Shown: positions 44,099-53,555 of the stretch, in pieces
How positions within the stretch are numbered: position 1 is the stretch's first letter
Layout: each line of letters starts with the position of its first letter
Origin: Catenulispora sp. GP43
GTDB lineage: Bacteria > Actinomycetota > Actinomycetes > Streptomycetales > Catenulisporaceae
DNA length: 64,000 nt
Reading direction: 5' to 3'
Assembly: GCF_041260665.1 (NCBI RefSeq)
Contig: NZ_JBGCCT010000005.1
Location: forward strand, 1-64,000
Notes under the pieces: generated by a model
Database searches by the model: none
What the model saw: only the letters and a program-made list of their open reading frames with translations
Told to the model about the DNA's origin: nothing
Made by a program: the position numbers and the translations under genes

Positions 44099-44551
44099 TT
44101 ATCTTGGAGCCGCTCGGGACGGGTTCAGACGGCGTTTATACTTCTCAAGCGCTGCCGACGAGATATCTGCGAATCCATTGATGTCCAGCTCGCTCGACCC
44201 CTGCGCGGTGTAAGTAATCACGGCAATCGGGTTGACGTTGATCTGGCTCACAGATGCCGATACTTGCCTGTCAATGGTGTGGACCGCGATCTTACCGGCT
44301 CGCTGCATCCCGATCTTGATCGACGTGACCTCGAAGCGTGATCGCGAATCAAGGTCTTTTGCTTCGGCGACGGAGGCGCAGGTGTTGCGGCCTCCGTGAT
44401 GCACTACCTCCACCTGAGGCAAGTACTGCGTCCATTCGGAGGTGGACTGAGTAAAATCCAGCATCAGCTTTTCGGTGCCAGCCATGGCGACCCACCAAAC
44501 CTCGCGATCCAGGGTTGTGCGGATCCTTCCCTCGCGTACAAGCTGAGCCAC
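44099..44551 (-). CDS. Unknown 150-residue protein of the accretion zone
   Basis: The GTG start at 44551 has AGGAGG at good spacing, so this is a likely real gene. The sequence begins with a short helical segment and continues as a beta-rich domain (EVWWVAMAGTEKLMLDFTQS near the N-terminus, then FEVTSIKIGMQRAGKIAVHT). There are no membrane helices and no motif I recognise. Base composition is less GC-rich than the neighbours. A four-gene exchange unit with the small membrane protein and the RHS locus cannot be excluded. Confidence 0.6.
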   Translation of the reverse strand: MAQLVREGRIRTTLDREVWWVAMAGTEKLMLDFTQSTSEWTQYLPQVEVVHHGGRNTCASVAEAKDLDSRSRFEVTSIKIGMQRAGKIAVHTIDRQVSASVSQINVNPIAVITYTAQGSSELDINGFADISSAALEKYKRRLNPSRAAPR

Positions 44552-44669
44552 GCGTGCCCTCCTATGTCCCTCTCGGCGCTTTGCTGGCGTCGAGCAGAAG
44601 CGTGCCCCTCGCGTGCCACTGGAGGCGGTGACGGGCGGTCAGTCACGGTAAATCAGGGTCATACGGAGG

Positions 44670-44709
44670 AAGGCCTTGCGACCGGCTTTAACGCTGGACA
44701 CAAGGCCTT
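44670..44709 (-). terminator. Hairpin beside tRNA-like repeat copy 2
   Basis: Perfect 9-bp arms AAGGCCTTG and CAAGGCCTT, directly downstream (minus strand) of the partial tRNA-Tyr copy. Each of the three tRNA-Tyr copies has its own, different hairpin here. Confidence 0.65.
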
Positions 44710-44720
44710 TTCCCTCGATG

Positions 44721-44783
44721 TGGCGGGTGAAGGATCCGAACCTTCGTAGCTTTCGCGACGGATTTACAGGGGGTTGATGTACC
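44721..44783 (-). repeat. Partial tRNA-Tyr copy 2, candidate attachment site
   Basis: Positions 44721-44769 match the 3' part of tRNA-Tyr at 47 of 49 bases, with the same end point (ttacag) as copy 1. The following ggggttgatgtacc is shared with copy 1 only. It is followed by the palindrome CCGTCCC-tgacat-GGGACGG (44782-44801), which may be a recombinase arm site. It marks the junction between two integrated segments. Confidence 0.8.
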
Positions 44784-45093
44784 GTCCCTGACATGGGACG
44801 GAACGTCAGCTATGTCAAATTTGGCGTAAATGAATTCTCGTTGACTTGATTCTATCCCGTTCGATGGGCGCCACTGTGACTTGAGATGCTCCGGATGGGC
44901 GCGATCATTGCAGTGCGGCGAGAGGTATCGATCGGACGGCGCAAGGCGTTCAGTGAGGCGATCTGGACCGCTAGGCTCGGCGAGCAGAAGGTAGCACCAC
45001 CAATGTGCCCGAATCGGCGCACTTGAACAGCCTCGATCACGGGATGGCTGACCTCACCAGCAGGGGCAGGGCGAAGGCGAAGTCGTTTGATCA

Positions 45094-45432
45094 TCATCGG
45101 GATGCGGCGAGAAGCGTAAGGATTCTTGTGCGGGCGGCGGCGATTCGCTCCACGGTCCGTGTGATCTGCCCGGTTCCGGACAGCCGGATGATCCCGACGG
45201 CCAGGTTCCGGAACACGGCCATGGCCTGCGCGGTCGCGCCGAGGCAGGCGTGTTGTGCGTCCTCGGCGAACACCACGTCGCGCGCCCAGTGGACTTTGTT
45301 CTCGATGCCCCAGTGCGAGCGAACGTGACCGGCGAGCACCGGGGCGTGACCGGTTGGGCGGGGTTCCTGCGCGGTCAGGCCTGATGTGGCCGAGGCGAGG
45401 TGCTTCGGCCGCGTGATCGACAAGTCATCCAA
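45094..45432 (-). pseudogene. ISAs1-type transposase, C-terminal fragment
   Basis: The frame contains GHVRSHWGIENKVHWARDVVF, split here as SHWGIENKVHWARDV and VVFAED, followed by AMAVFRNLAVGIIRLSG. These are the conserved C-terminal features of ISAs1-family transposases (the YREK-like E region). Only about 100 of some 370 residues remain. The 5' part of the gene is missing upstream of 45432, so this is a relic. Confidence 0.75.
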
Positions 45433-45538
45433 TATGTCGATGAGTATTGGAATGGTCCGTTCGGGTGGCGTCGGGAATGGCGGTGGACAGTTGGCGGAAG
45501 AAGCCTGATGTCAGTAGCCGTACATGAAAGGAACTGCA

Positions 45539-45868
45539 ATGCCTGTACGCCGTGTCCTCACCGCCGCAGCAGTCGCGGGAGCCGCAGCCCTCGCGGTGGC
45601 CGTCCCCGCCGGGCTCGCCCAGGCCTCGTCCGGGATCTTCATCTACCACAACGAGTACGGCCGACAGGTCCTGGTCGACCAGCCCAGCGATCAGTGCACG
45701 CAGATTCAGGCCCAGAGCTTCGCCGGCCCCGTCCTCAACCGCACCGACAGCCTCGCACTGGTGTATCTGACGCCGGACTGCAACGGCCCGGTGCAGATCG
45801 TCTACCCGGGGCAGATCACGGAGCTGCGGCTGCCGATCGCCGGCTCGGTCATGTTCGTCAACGACTGA
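45539..45868 (+). CDS. Small secreted protein with two cysteines
   Basis: A 109-residue protein with a clear signal peptide (about 1-30, ending LAQAS) and a mature part of about 79 residues. Two Cys (SDQC and PDC) could form one disulphide. ATG 45539 follows AAAGGA; ATG 45524 overlaps that site and is less likely. This design resembles small secreted beta-proteins of Streptomyces that inhibit enzymes or coat surfaces, but no family is recognised. Confidence 0.7.
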   Translation: MPVRRVLTAAAVAGAAALAVAVPAGLAQASSGIFIYHNEYGRQVLVDQPSDQCTQIQAQSFAGPVLNRTDSLALVYLTPDCNGPVQIVYPGQITELRLPIAGSVMFVND

Positions 45869-46166
45869 CAGCCTCGCCCGGCGGGACTCGTCGTGTTGAT
45901 CCGTTTTCCGGTGGGGGCGGTCGGCGCGGCGGTTCTCACGTGCGGCGCCGGGTGCCGTCCGGGGTTGGAACTGGTCGTGCGCCCGTCCAGATGATAGGCG
46001 GCGTCGTAATCGGCCCCGTTTCAGGATCTCGATGGGACCCGCGCGGGCACGGTGAAGGCCGGCCCCTTGGCGATGGCACGGATGCGGTTGCCAGCCGGTC
46101 CGCGGGGCGGCCGCCGGCTGCACGTGGTGGCCGGTCTGCGCGACCACCACGTCAGCGCTTTCTCAG
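45869..46166. other. Gene-free stretch
   Basis: About 300 bp between a secreted-protein gene and the GH85-like fragment. Short frames on both strands lack coding character. I see no RNA gene or element end. Confidence 0.4.
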
Positions 46167-46186
46167 CCGCCTCGGGGACGAGGCGG
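46167..46186 (-). terminator. Hairpin after the GH85-like fragment
   Basis: Perfect 7-bp arms CCGCCTC and GAGGCGG with a 6-base loop, 5 bp past the stop of the minus-strand fragment. Confidence 0.6.
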
Positions 46187-46190
46187 GGGG

Positions 46191-46661
46191 CTAGGCGTCT
46201 GCCGGACCCGTCCCGGTGCGGGGCCAGGTCAGGGTCGCGGTCGCGGGCGGGCCCTCGCCTCCGGTCAGGGTGACCGGTGTCAGCTGGATCCTGGTCGAGG
46301 TCCCGCTGCCGATTCTGGCGACCTCCTTGACGTAGAAGACCTCGTCAAGGGTGCGGCCGAGGGCCTCGACCGAGCCGTCGGGGCGGACGCGGCTGATGTC
46401 GTAGTACCAGATGCCCGGGTCGAGGGTCCAGGACAGGAGCACCTCGGCGATGTTGTTGTAGACATAGGCGGCGTCGATGGCGAACCCCTTCGGGGCGGGA
46501 GGAATCACGGGCTGGCCCTCGAGGTAGGCGAGCTCGCCGATGTTGACGTTGTACATGGTCGGCGCCGGTGCGGCGAACCGGAGGTTGATCGCGGCAATCG
46601 TCCGGCCCGCGTAGGCGCTCAGCGTGAGGGTCTCGGTGTTCCAGCCGGCCGAATAGGACAC
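46191..46661 (-). pseudogene. C-terminal fragment of a secreted glycosidase (GH85-like)
   Basis: About 155 residues read as the C-terminal beta-sandwich pair of an endo-beta-N-acetylglucosaminidase of the GH85 type: WNTETLTLSAYAGRTIAAIN, YNVNIGELAYL, then a fibronectin-like LSWTLDPGIWYYDISRV. The catalytic domain is absent, and upstream the frame is broken within 60 bp. The family name is recalled from similar C-termini and could be wrong; that it is a fragment is clear. Confidence 0.5.
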
Positions 46662-46900
46662 GCCGACAGGCGCCCAGGCGGTTTGCGTCGGCGAGTCCGT
46701 TGGTCTTCTTGCTGGCCATCATGGTCTCCCGGCTCGTGGAGCGGCTTATCCGTACACCTCGGAGTCAGGGAGGACCGGTCGCCCATCAACGCGGCAGCAT
46801 GCCGCCATTACTCCACCCGGTGACCTGCCGCGTAGGCCGTCATCGTGTCGCCGCGTGCGGTCGCTGGCTCGGCAGGCTAAGCCTCACCGGTAGCCGGATA

Positions 46901-46987
46901 GGAGGCGGTTTCCAGCGGGCCGCCGTTCGCTTGCGGATCGCACAGCCTCCGTTGCGCCGACAGATCCGTGAGCTGGAACGCGAGGTG
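46901..46987 (+). pseudogene. LysR-type helix-turn-helix remnant
   Basis: Twenty-nine codons read as the recognition part of a LysR regulator (FQRAAVRLRIAQPPLRRQIR, then ELEREV). The sequence before and after in this frame is not LysR-like. It is a short relic with no function of its own. Confidence 0.45.
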
Positions 46988-47242
46988 CGTGACGTCGTTC
47001 GAGCGGCCACCGGTCACTTGAAGCCTCAGGTGCGAAGGACTGGCCGGCTGAGGACTCGATCCGGCGGTGACAGAAGGCGACCAGGGCGATGGTGAGCGCG
47101 AGGCGGCGACGAGTCACGGGGTTCTGTGCTTCCAGCCTGTAGAAATCGACGAGACACAAAGTCCCGAGACGCCGGCACACGGCGTTTGCGACAGTCGGAC
47201 ACGACACCTTCTGCCGCGATGGCGAGTGCTCTGCCACGCGAG

Positions 47243-47269
47243 ACAGCCCCGAGGATTCCCCGGGGCTGT
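47243..47269 (-). terminator. Hairpin terminator after the sedolisin gene
   Basis: Perfect 9-bp arms ACAGCCCCG and CGGGGCTGT with a 9-base loop, 18 bp past the stop of the minus-strand protease gene. Confidence 0.75.
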
Positions 47270-47286
47270 CTGCGTTCCGTCTGTCC

Positions 47287-48540
47287 TCAGAAGGCTGTCA
47301 AGCCGTTCGGCGTGCCGTTGCCGGTCGGGCCGTCGTAGCCGACACCCGCGGTGCACTGGTAGTCGCCGCCGCAGTCGTTCCAGGGCATGGCGTTGGAGCC
47401 GGTCGTTACGTCGTTGAGGCCGGCCGCCGCGGAAGGCCCGTACAGCCGGGAGGCGTCGGCGAAGTGCTCGGGGTGGCCGGCCAGTGCCACCACTCCGGCG
47501 AGGAAGGGGGAGGAGGCGCTGGTGCCGCCGACGATGATCCAGCCGGGGACGCCATCGAGGGTGTCGTAGACGGCTGGGCCGGTATTCGGGTCGGCGTCCG
47601 CCGACACGTCGGCGACCATGCGGCCGGGGCAGTTGGGGTCGGTTTGCCAGGCGGGCTTGTCGATCCACGCGGAGCAGCCGCTGCCTGCCTGGCTCCAGGC
47701 CGATTCCGACCAGCCGCGGGTGTTCGACGCCTTGGCCAGGGAGGTGCCGCCGACTGCCACGACGCTGGTGTAGACGGCCGGTTCGCTCGGAATCGTGTAG
47801 CCGGAGTCTCCGGAGGAGGCGAGGATGGCCACGCCGGGGTGCTGGTAGTCCTTAGCGTAGGTCGCGGTGTCGCCCGACTCCTGGATGCCGTAGCTGTTCG
47901 ACACCTCGTTGGCGCCGAGCCGGACCGCCGTGTCGACGGAGGCGGCCAGGTCCGAGGCGGCCTGGGTGTCCGCCTCCACCAGGAGGATCTTGCACTGTGG
48001 GCAGGCCGCGGAGACCATGTCCACGTCGAGGGCAGCCTCCACGCCCCAGCCCTGGTCGCTGGGCGGAGCGGTGGCGGTGCCGCGCTGGTTCACCTTGTGG
48101 AAGCAGCCGTTCGCGGTGGTGCAGGCCGGCAGGCCGTAGGTGCTGCGGTAGACGGCCAGGTCAGCCTCGGCGTTCGCGCTGTCGCCGGCGTCGACGACGG
48201 CAACGGTCTGGTTCGCGCCGCCGGTCGTCGGCAGGTTGTAGGCCGAGTGCAGGTCCGCCGGACCGAGTCCGGACGGCAGCGGTGCCGCGTGCCCGGTGAT
48301 GCGGGCCGCCGCCTTGCCGCGGACCCCGGTGCCGCCGTGGACGTCGGTACGGATCTCGGCGAAGCAGCGGGCGTCGCCCGGTTTCACCGGGCCGCACGCG
48401 TCCTTGACGTTGCCGGCCGGAGCCGGCTTGGCGACGGTGACGCCGGCGGCTGCGGCGCCGCCGGCCGGCACCAGCGTGGCGGTGAGCAGTGCCGCGACCC
48501 CGGTCAGGAGCACGGCGCGCGGCTTGCGTATCAGACTCAT
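47287..48540 (-). CDS. Secreted S53 family serine-carboxyl peptidase (sedolisin)
   Basis: A 417-residue protein with a signal peptide (about 1-31) and a sedolisin catalytic domain. The triad is visible: Glu and Asp in GWGVEAALDVD, Asp in ASSGDSGY and the nucleophile Ser in GGTSASSPF. The C-terminal calcium loop is VGYDGPTGNGTPNG. The prodomain is much shorter than the roughly 180 residues usual for S53 (about 60 residues before the catalytic domain), so maturation may differ. It follows the 675-residue secreted-protein gene by 9 bases. Confidence 0.88.
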   Translation of the reverse strand: MSLIRKPRAVLLTGVAALLTATLVPAGGAAAAGVTVAKPAPAGNVKDACGPVKPGDARCFAEIRTDVHGGTGVRGKAAARITGHAAPLPSGLGPADLHSAYNLPTTGGANQTVAVVDAGDSANAEADLAVYRSTYGLPACTTANGCFHKVNQRGTATAPPSDQGWGVEAALDVDMVSAACPQCKILLVEADTQAASDLAASVDTAVRLGANEVSNSYGIQESGDTATYAKDYQHPGVAILASSGDSGYTIPSEPAVYTSVVAVGGTSLAKASNTRGWSESAWSQAGSGCSAWIDKPAWQTDPNCPGRMVADVSADADPNTGPAVYDTLDGVPGWIIVGGTSASSPFLAGVVALAGHPEHFADASRLYGPSAAAGLNDVTTGSNAMPWNDCGGDYQCTAGVGYDGPTGNGTPNGLTAF

Positions 48541-48549
48541 GATTCCCCC

Positions 48550-50577
48550 TCAGCCGATGGTGTAGGCGTTGTCGACGGTCTGGCTGATGGCGCCGCCGAT
48601 CGCGTCGGTGGCGGTGACCCTCAGCCAGGGCGTCGTGCCCTTGGCCGCGCTGTTCGGCCACTGCGCCGTGAAGTGGCCGCCCCCGGTCTTCGTGACCTTC
48701 GCGGCGGTCCACGTCTTGCCGCCGTCGAAGGAGACAGAGACAGTCGCACCGGTCACGGCGGCGTGGGAACCGAGGCCGTCGAACGACTGGTGACCGACGG
48801 TCAGGTCGAGCTTCTGCACCGGCTTGTCACCGACCTCGATGCCATCGGTGCGCAGGTGGTAGGTCAGATTGAGGACGGGCAGGATCTGGCAGGGTGTGGT
48901 GCTCGCGCCCTGGGCCTGACACATATCCCCGGTCGGCAACGCCGGATCGCCGGTCGGGCGGTAGGGGAACGTCACGTCGGTGTGCGACCCAGTGGACTGG
49001 GACAGGCCGGAGCCGGACATGTCCATGTCGAAGACCGCTCGATAGGTCCCAGCCTGCTGCGGGACGCCGGTGACCTCGGCCCCGTCGGCCATGTCCTGGC
49101 TGAAGATCTGTGTGTCGTCCCGGTAGAGGGAGAAGTGGGTGGAATGGGCGCCGAGCGGGAGGATCTCTGTGTCCGGCTCGGAGTCGACCAGCGGCGGGAA
49201 GGCCATGTCGAGGGTCGAGCCGTCAGCGCATGCCCCGCAGACCGCTCCGGCACCGCGGACCTGGCCGATCTGCGGCGTCAGCGGACCGTGTGCCCAGGAT
49301 CGCCAGGTTTCCGTGCCCGGGACGAACGACACCACGCGTGGCTGGACGAACATCCTCAGCGGGGGAACCGAACCGATCGGGGTGCCGAACCCGATGTTCG
49401 GGGCGTAGGACTCGGTCCACTGCGCGCCGGGCATCGGGGCACTGACATATTCGGTGAGATGGCTCGGGTTCATGGGGTAGACCGCGGTTGACCCGCCGCC
49501 CCCGTTGGGCAGGAAGGCGCCCACGCCGAAGAAACCACGTTGATTCGCGAGCGCCTCGTCGGTGTCGAACGTGTTGTGCTGTACAGCGAGCTTGTGCGGG
49601 TCCACCGGCCAGGTCTGGTTCGCGTCGATGTGGTCGACGGGCCCGTACATCAGGTCGTAGTGGTACGGGTCCTTGCCGTACGGATCGCCCCCGCCCCAGA
49701 CGAGCTCGTAGCTGAGGGTGCCGAGTTGGGGCTTCGGCTGAGGGCTGAGCCACAGCGAGTTCCCGAAGAGTTGGAGGTTGCCCTTCTGGCCGGCCGCGTC
49801 GGTGCGCGTGAGGAGAGCCTGCACCACGTCAGTGGTGGAGGGCCGGGGTGTTGCCGCCGTGACTTGCGAAGTCGCGGTCCGCTCGTCGGCGGTCAGCGTG
49901 GTGACGCCGCCGGTCTGCGGGACGGTCAGGTCGTTCTGGACGACCACGTGGTCGGTGTCCACCTCGGTGTTGAGTGGTCCGCCCGTTGATCTGGTCACGA
50001 AGATCGTGTACGCCGCGTAGTGCCCGGCGGGAACCGCGGCCCTGGCCACGCCGTTGACCACCGGGATCACGTTGCCCCACCGCTGCACGCTGTCGACGTT
50101 GGTCAGCAGCGTCATGGCGGACACCGCCGGCGCCCCGGTCAGGTCCGTGGCGTTTACCTGCAGGATGTTCATGGCGTAATGCGGGACCACGGCCGGTTTC
50201 GGTGGCGCTGGCGCGGAGGCCAGGGCGGGGATGTCGAACTGTGCCTGGTCGAAGCCCTTGTCGTCCGCGATCACGGACAGCGGGACGACGTAGGCGTGGC
50301 CGTTGCCGACGTCGTATTCGATGGCCTGCGCGGGCCTGCCGTCCGGGCCGTGCACGGTATAGGTGGCGCCGCTTCCGGTGCCGTGCACCGTCACTATGTC
50401 GCCGGTGGGGAGCGTGTACGTGTGTCCAGCCAGGTCCGCCGGGAGCTGTATCGGGACGGCGGTCTGCGCGACTGGCGTTGATGCCGCGGCTGCAGTCGTG
50501 GCGGCACCGGTCAGAGCGGCGAGGCTCATTAAAGCGCTCGCGGTCAGCGCCGTGGTACGGCCGGATTTCGCGTTCAC
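48550..50577 (-). CDS. Large secreted protein paired with the sedolisin
   Basis: A 675-residue secreted protein with a signal peptide (about 1-33) starting at GTG 50577, with GGAGG 8 bases upstream. The N-terminal region (LAGHTYTLPTGDIVTVHG) resembles the opening of subtilisin-like precursors, but there is no protease domain; the remainder is beta-rich with conserved aromatic patches and a C-terminal Ig-like domain (TVSVSFDGGKTWTAAKV). Similar C-terminal regions occur in long secreted S8 peptidases of actinomycetes. It may be a partner, inhibitor or prodomain-like chaperone for the sedolisin; this is inference from the operon. Confidence 0.65.
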   Translation of the reverse strand: MNAKSGRTTALTASALMSLAALTGAATTAAAASTPVAQTAVPIQLPADLAGHTYTLPTGDIVTVHGTGSGATYTVHGPDGRPAQAIEYDVGNGHAYVVPLSVIADDKGFDQAQFDIPALASAPAPPKPAVVPHYAMNILQVNATDLTGAPAVSAMTLLTNVDSVQRWGNVIPVVNGVARAAVPAGHYAAYTIFVTRSTGGPLNTEVDTDHVVVQNDLTVPQTGGVTTLTADERTATSQVTAATPRPSTTDVVQALLTRTDAAGQKGNLQLFGNSLWLSPQPKPQLGTLSYELVWGGGDPYGKDPYHYDLMYGPVDHIDANQTWPVDPHKLAVQHNTFDTDEALANQRGFFGVGAFLPNGGGGSTAVYPMNPSHLTEYVSAPMPGAQWTESYAPNIGFGTPIGSVPPLRMFVQPRVVSFVPGTETWRSWAHGPLTPQIGQVRGAGAVCGACADGSTLDMAFPPLVDSEPDTEILPLGAHSTHFSLYRDDTQIFSQDMADGAEVTGVPQQAGTYRAVFDMDMSGSGLSQSTGSHTDVTFPYRPTGDPALPTGDMCQAQGASTTPCQILPVLNLTYHLRTDGIEVGDKPVQKLDLTVGHQSFDGLGSHAAVTGATVSVSFDGGKTWTAAKVTKTGGGHFTAQWPNSAAKGTTPWLRVTATDAIGGAISQTVDNAYTIG

Positions 50578-50711
50578 TAAGGGTTCCTCCGAGCGTGTGG
50601 ATCGGGGTTGCACTCGATCCGACGCGGCGGAGATGGCCACCTGTTACAGATCTTTGATATTCGCAGGCGGGTCAACTCTGTGCTGCTCCAATATGTGGCC
50701 GCTGGGGTTGA

Positions 50712-51474
<763 letters not shown>

Positions 51475-51481
51475 GGGGCGT

Positions 51482-51750
51482 GGACAATCAGGACTTGACG
51501 CGGAGCCGATCACGCCCGAGCGGCTGGAGGCGGCGCTGGCCCTGAACGCCTTCCACTGGGAGATGAAGAAGGCGAACCCCTTCGAGCCGCCGTATCTGCG
51601 CATCACAGATCCCTGCGACGCGATCGACATGATGCTGTGCGCGGACACCGGTCCCTGGCGCCCGACGACATCGAGGGACTCGTGTGGGACGTCGAGGCGC
51701 TTGCGGTGGCCGCTGCGTTCGACGCGGGGGTGCCTACCGGCGTGTCCTAG
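51482..51750 (+). pseudogene. C-terminal fragment of a condensation-domain gene
   Basis: One frame reads ITPERLEAALALNAFHWEMK and on to MMLCADTG. Past a frameshift near 51655 another reads DDIEGLVWDVEALAVAAAF and ends GVPTGVS. These align with the C-terminus of the intact condensation-domain protein at 17544-18908 (RQELEAACAESTLRWGEP, and MLDLESLLVAAVFDADLATG). Only about 90 codons remain. Confidence 0.6.
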
Positions 51751-51910
51751 GAGCTGTCCTGGGCGCGGGGGTCGTCCGGGCGGGGGTGGCGACACTTTGA
51801 CGGTGCGGTGCGGTGCGGTGCGGTGCCAGAGGTGCGCCCGGCGAGATAGACAGCCCTACGCCAGGGCGTGTCCGCAGGCGGGGACCCGGATTCGAACCCG
51901 GAACGGAATG

Positions 51911-51947
51911 AGGGCCCGGATCGGGAAGGCATCCCGATCCGGGCCCT
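51911..51947 (-). terminator. Strong hairpin terminator after the 200-residue secreted-protein gene
   Basis: A perfect 16-bp stem (AGGGCCCGGATCGGGA and its complement) with a 5-base loop aggca, 16 bp past the stop of the minus-strand gene. Confidence 0.85.
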
Positions 51948-51962
51948 TGCCAGGGAACCGCC

Positions 51963-52565
51963 TCAGCAGATGGGGTTCACGGCGAAGTCGTCGACGTTCA
52001 CGGCGAACCCGTCGCAGCCACCCCGGATGTTCGAGAAGTGATACTGCAGGTGCGGGTTGGCGATGAGCGGCTTGACCAGCGAGACGTACTGGTACGGGTC
52101 GTTGTGCCCGGCGTCCATCAGGATGCTATAGGCCATGTCCGGCGAGAGGCCGACCTGGTCCGGGATGCGCACGACCCCGCCCCAGGGCTGGTTGTGCAGG
52201 ACCGGGTGGCTGATCTCGCCCTCGAGGGTTGTGTACAGCTCCAGCGACTTGACCGGGGAGCTGGCGTCGTTGGTGTTGTAGACGAGCCGCCAGTCGGTCA
52301 CATCCTCCATGTTCCGGGTGCTGCCGGTCGGCGAGGCGCCGTCGGCCAGCATCAGCGAAGCGTTCGGGTACGTGCCCCGCACCTTGTGCGTGGCCAGGTC
52401 GAGCAGCTGCTGTAGCGACAGCTGCTCCTGGCCGCGCAGCGCGTGGGCGATGGCCACCGGCCCGGCCGACGGCGTGACGGCCTGGGCCGCGCCGGCCCCG
52501 GCGATACCCGTCACCGACAGGCCGCACGCGGCGACCAGGACCGCGACGCTTCTCCTGAACTTCAT
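51963..52565 (-). CDS. Small secreted protein, unknown
   Basis: A 200-residue protein with a signal peptide (about 1-29, ending AQAV). The mature part has two Cys near the C-terminus (GGCDGF and the final Cys), which could form a disulphide. ATG 52565 follows GGAGAG; an in-frame start at 52628 would add 21 polar residues before the signal peptide. No family is recognised. It ends at a strong terminator and appears to be a single-gene unit. Confidence 0.7.
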   Translation of the reverse strand: MKFRRSVAVLVAACGLSVTGIAGAGAAQAVTPSAGPVAIAHALRGQEQLSLQQLLDLATHKVRGTYPNASLMLADGASPTGSTRNMEDVTDWRLVYNTNDASSPVKSLELYTTLEGEISHPVLHNQPWGGVVRIPDQVGLSPDMAYSILMDAGHNDPYQYVSLVKPLIANPHLQYHFSNIRGGCDGFAVNVDDFAVNPIC

Positions 52566-53175
52566 TGGCTCTCCGTTCTCGATGTGTTTCGAGACATACT
52601 GGGCAAATAACAGCCCTTGCCGGGTCATCCGTCACAGCGTGTCGCGATCGCCTGCGGAGAAGTCACTCGATTGGCGGCCGTCGTCTTCGGCACTTGCGCC
52701 CAGGTCAGAGGGCGTTCCGGCTGGTCAAGGCATGAGTAGACGCGGTTCTGCCAAGATCTTCGTGAAGGTGTGACAGCGCGCTGCCGCGGTGCCGCAGTTC
52801 CTACTGCGTGACGGACTGCAGTACGAGTACGAGCACGCAGCCTGACCCGCATGGATGAGATAGTCGGCACGCACAAGGTCGAGATCTATGTAGATACGCG
52901 CTGCGTGGGCGCTCGTTCCGCGTGACGTTGCCAATTGCGACGGATGCTGAGTCCTCCGTCACGGCACCACCTGCTTGTGCCGTCCTCGAGAAGGTGTCAT
53001 TTTTGGCGCGTATGTGACATGGAGGAGGCTCGACCATACGTCCCGTCTCATATTTCGAGACGCTCGAAGCTTGGCCGGCTTTGGCTCATCTGCCCAGGTC
53101 GGGAGGGTCATCGAAGCAAAGCGTGTCGGCTCCACCGTGCATTCTTCGGCGCCGGGCCAGCCAAGCTTAAAGCAA
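52566..53175. other. Gene-free stretch next to tRNA-Tyr
   Basis: About 610 bp with only short overlapping frames on both strands. It should carry the promoter of the 200-residue gene. By position it is the tRNA-proximal end of an integrated segment, where a recombinase gene would be expected, but I see none. Confidence 0.4.
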
Positions 53176-53216
53176 AACAGCCCTCTGAACTGCATTGCTG
53201 CAGATCAGGGGCTGTT
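53176..53216 (-). terminator. Terminator hairpin of tRNA-Tyr
   Basis: Arms AACAGCCCT and AGGGGCTGTT pair with one bulged G, 12 bp past the tRNA 3' end on the minus strand. Confidence 0.6.
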
Positions 53217-53227
53217 CTTCCTGCTTG

Positions 53228-53308
53228 TGGCGGGTGAAGGATTCGAACCTTCGAAGCTTTCGCGACGGATTTACAGTCCGCTCCCATTGGCCGCTCGGGC
53301 AACCCGCC
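53228..53308 (-). tRNA. tRNA-Tyr (GTA)
   Basis: An 81-nt class II tRNA with a long variable arm. The acceptor GGCGGGT pairs with ACCCGCC, the T arm is GGTTCGAATCC and the anticodon loop is CTGTAAA with GTA at 53272-53274 (complement). No CCA is encoded; CAAG follows the discriminator A. Its 3' 49 bases are duplicated at 34649 and 44721, which marks it as the integration site for the elements to its left. Confidence 0.95.
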
Positions 53309-53555
53309 AATAGCGCGTCCCGCGGTTCCGATCGGGACCGGCTCCGTGGGGCGACGGCACAAGAATAGCGGATGGCGGGGGGTGCTTCGCCACTCGGTTG
53401 TCCGGTGGGGGTCTGGTGGGCGTCGGGTGGGGGTCGGGCGGGGTTGGGTGGGGCGGGTGGGGCGGGTGATCTGTGATCATCGGGTCGACAGGTGGTGGGG
53501 TCGTCGGCTTTTCGCCGGCGGCGGTGCCGGTGCGGCGGGCGGCGGCAGGCCGGGC

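Noticed and set aside
46884-47237. 117-residue minus-strand frame before the sedolisin terminator
   Set aside because: No ribosome site, no recognisable domain, and it overlaps the LysR remnant. Treated as non-coding.
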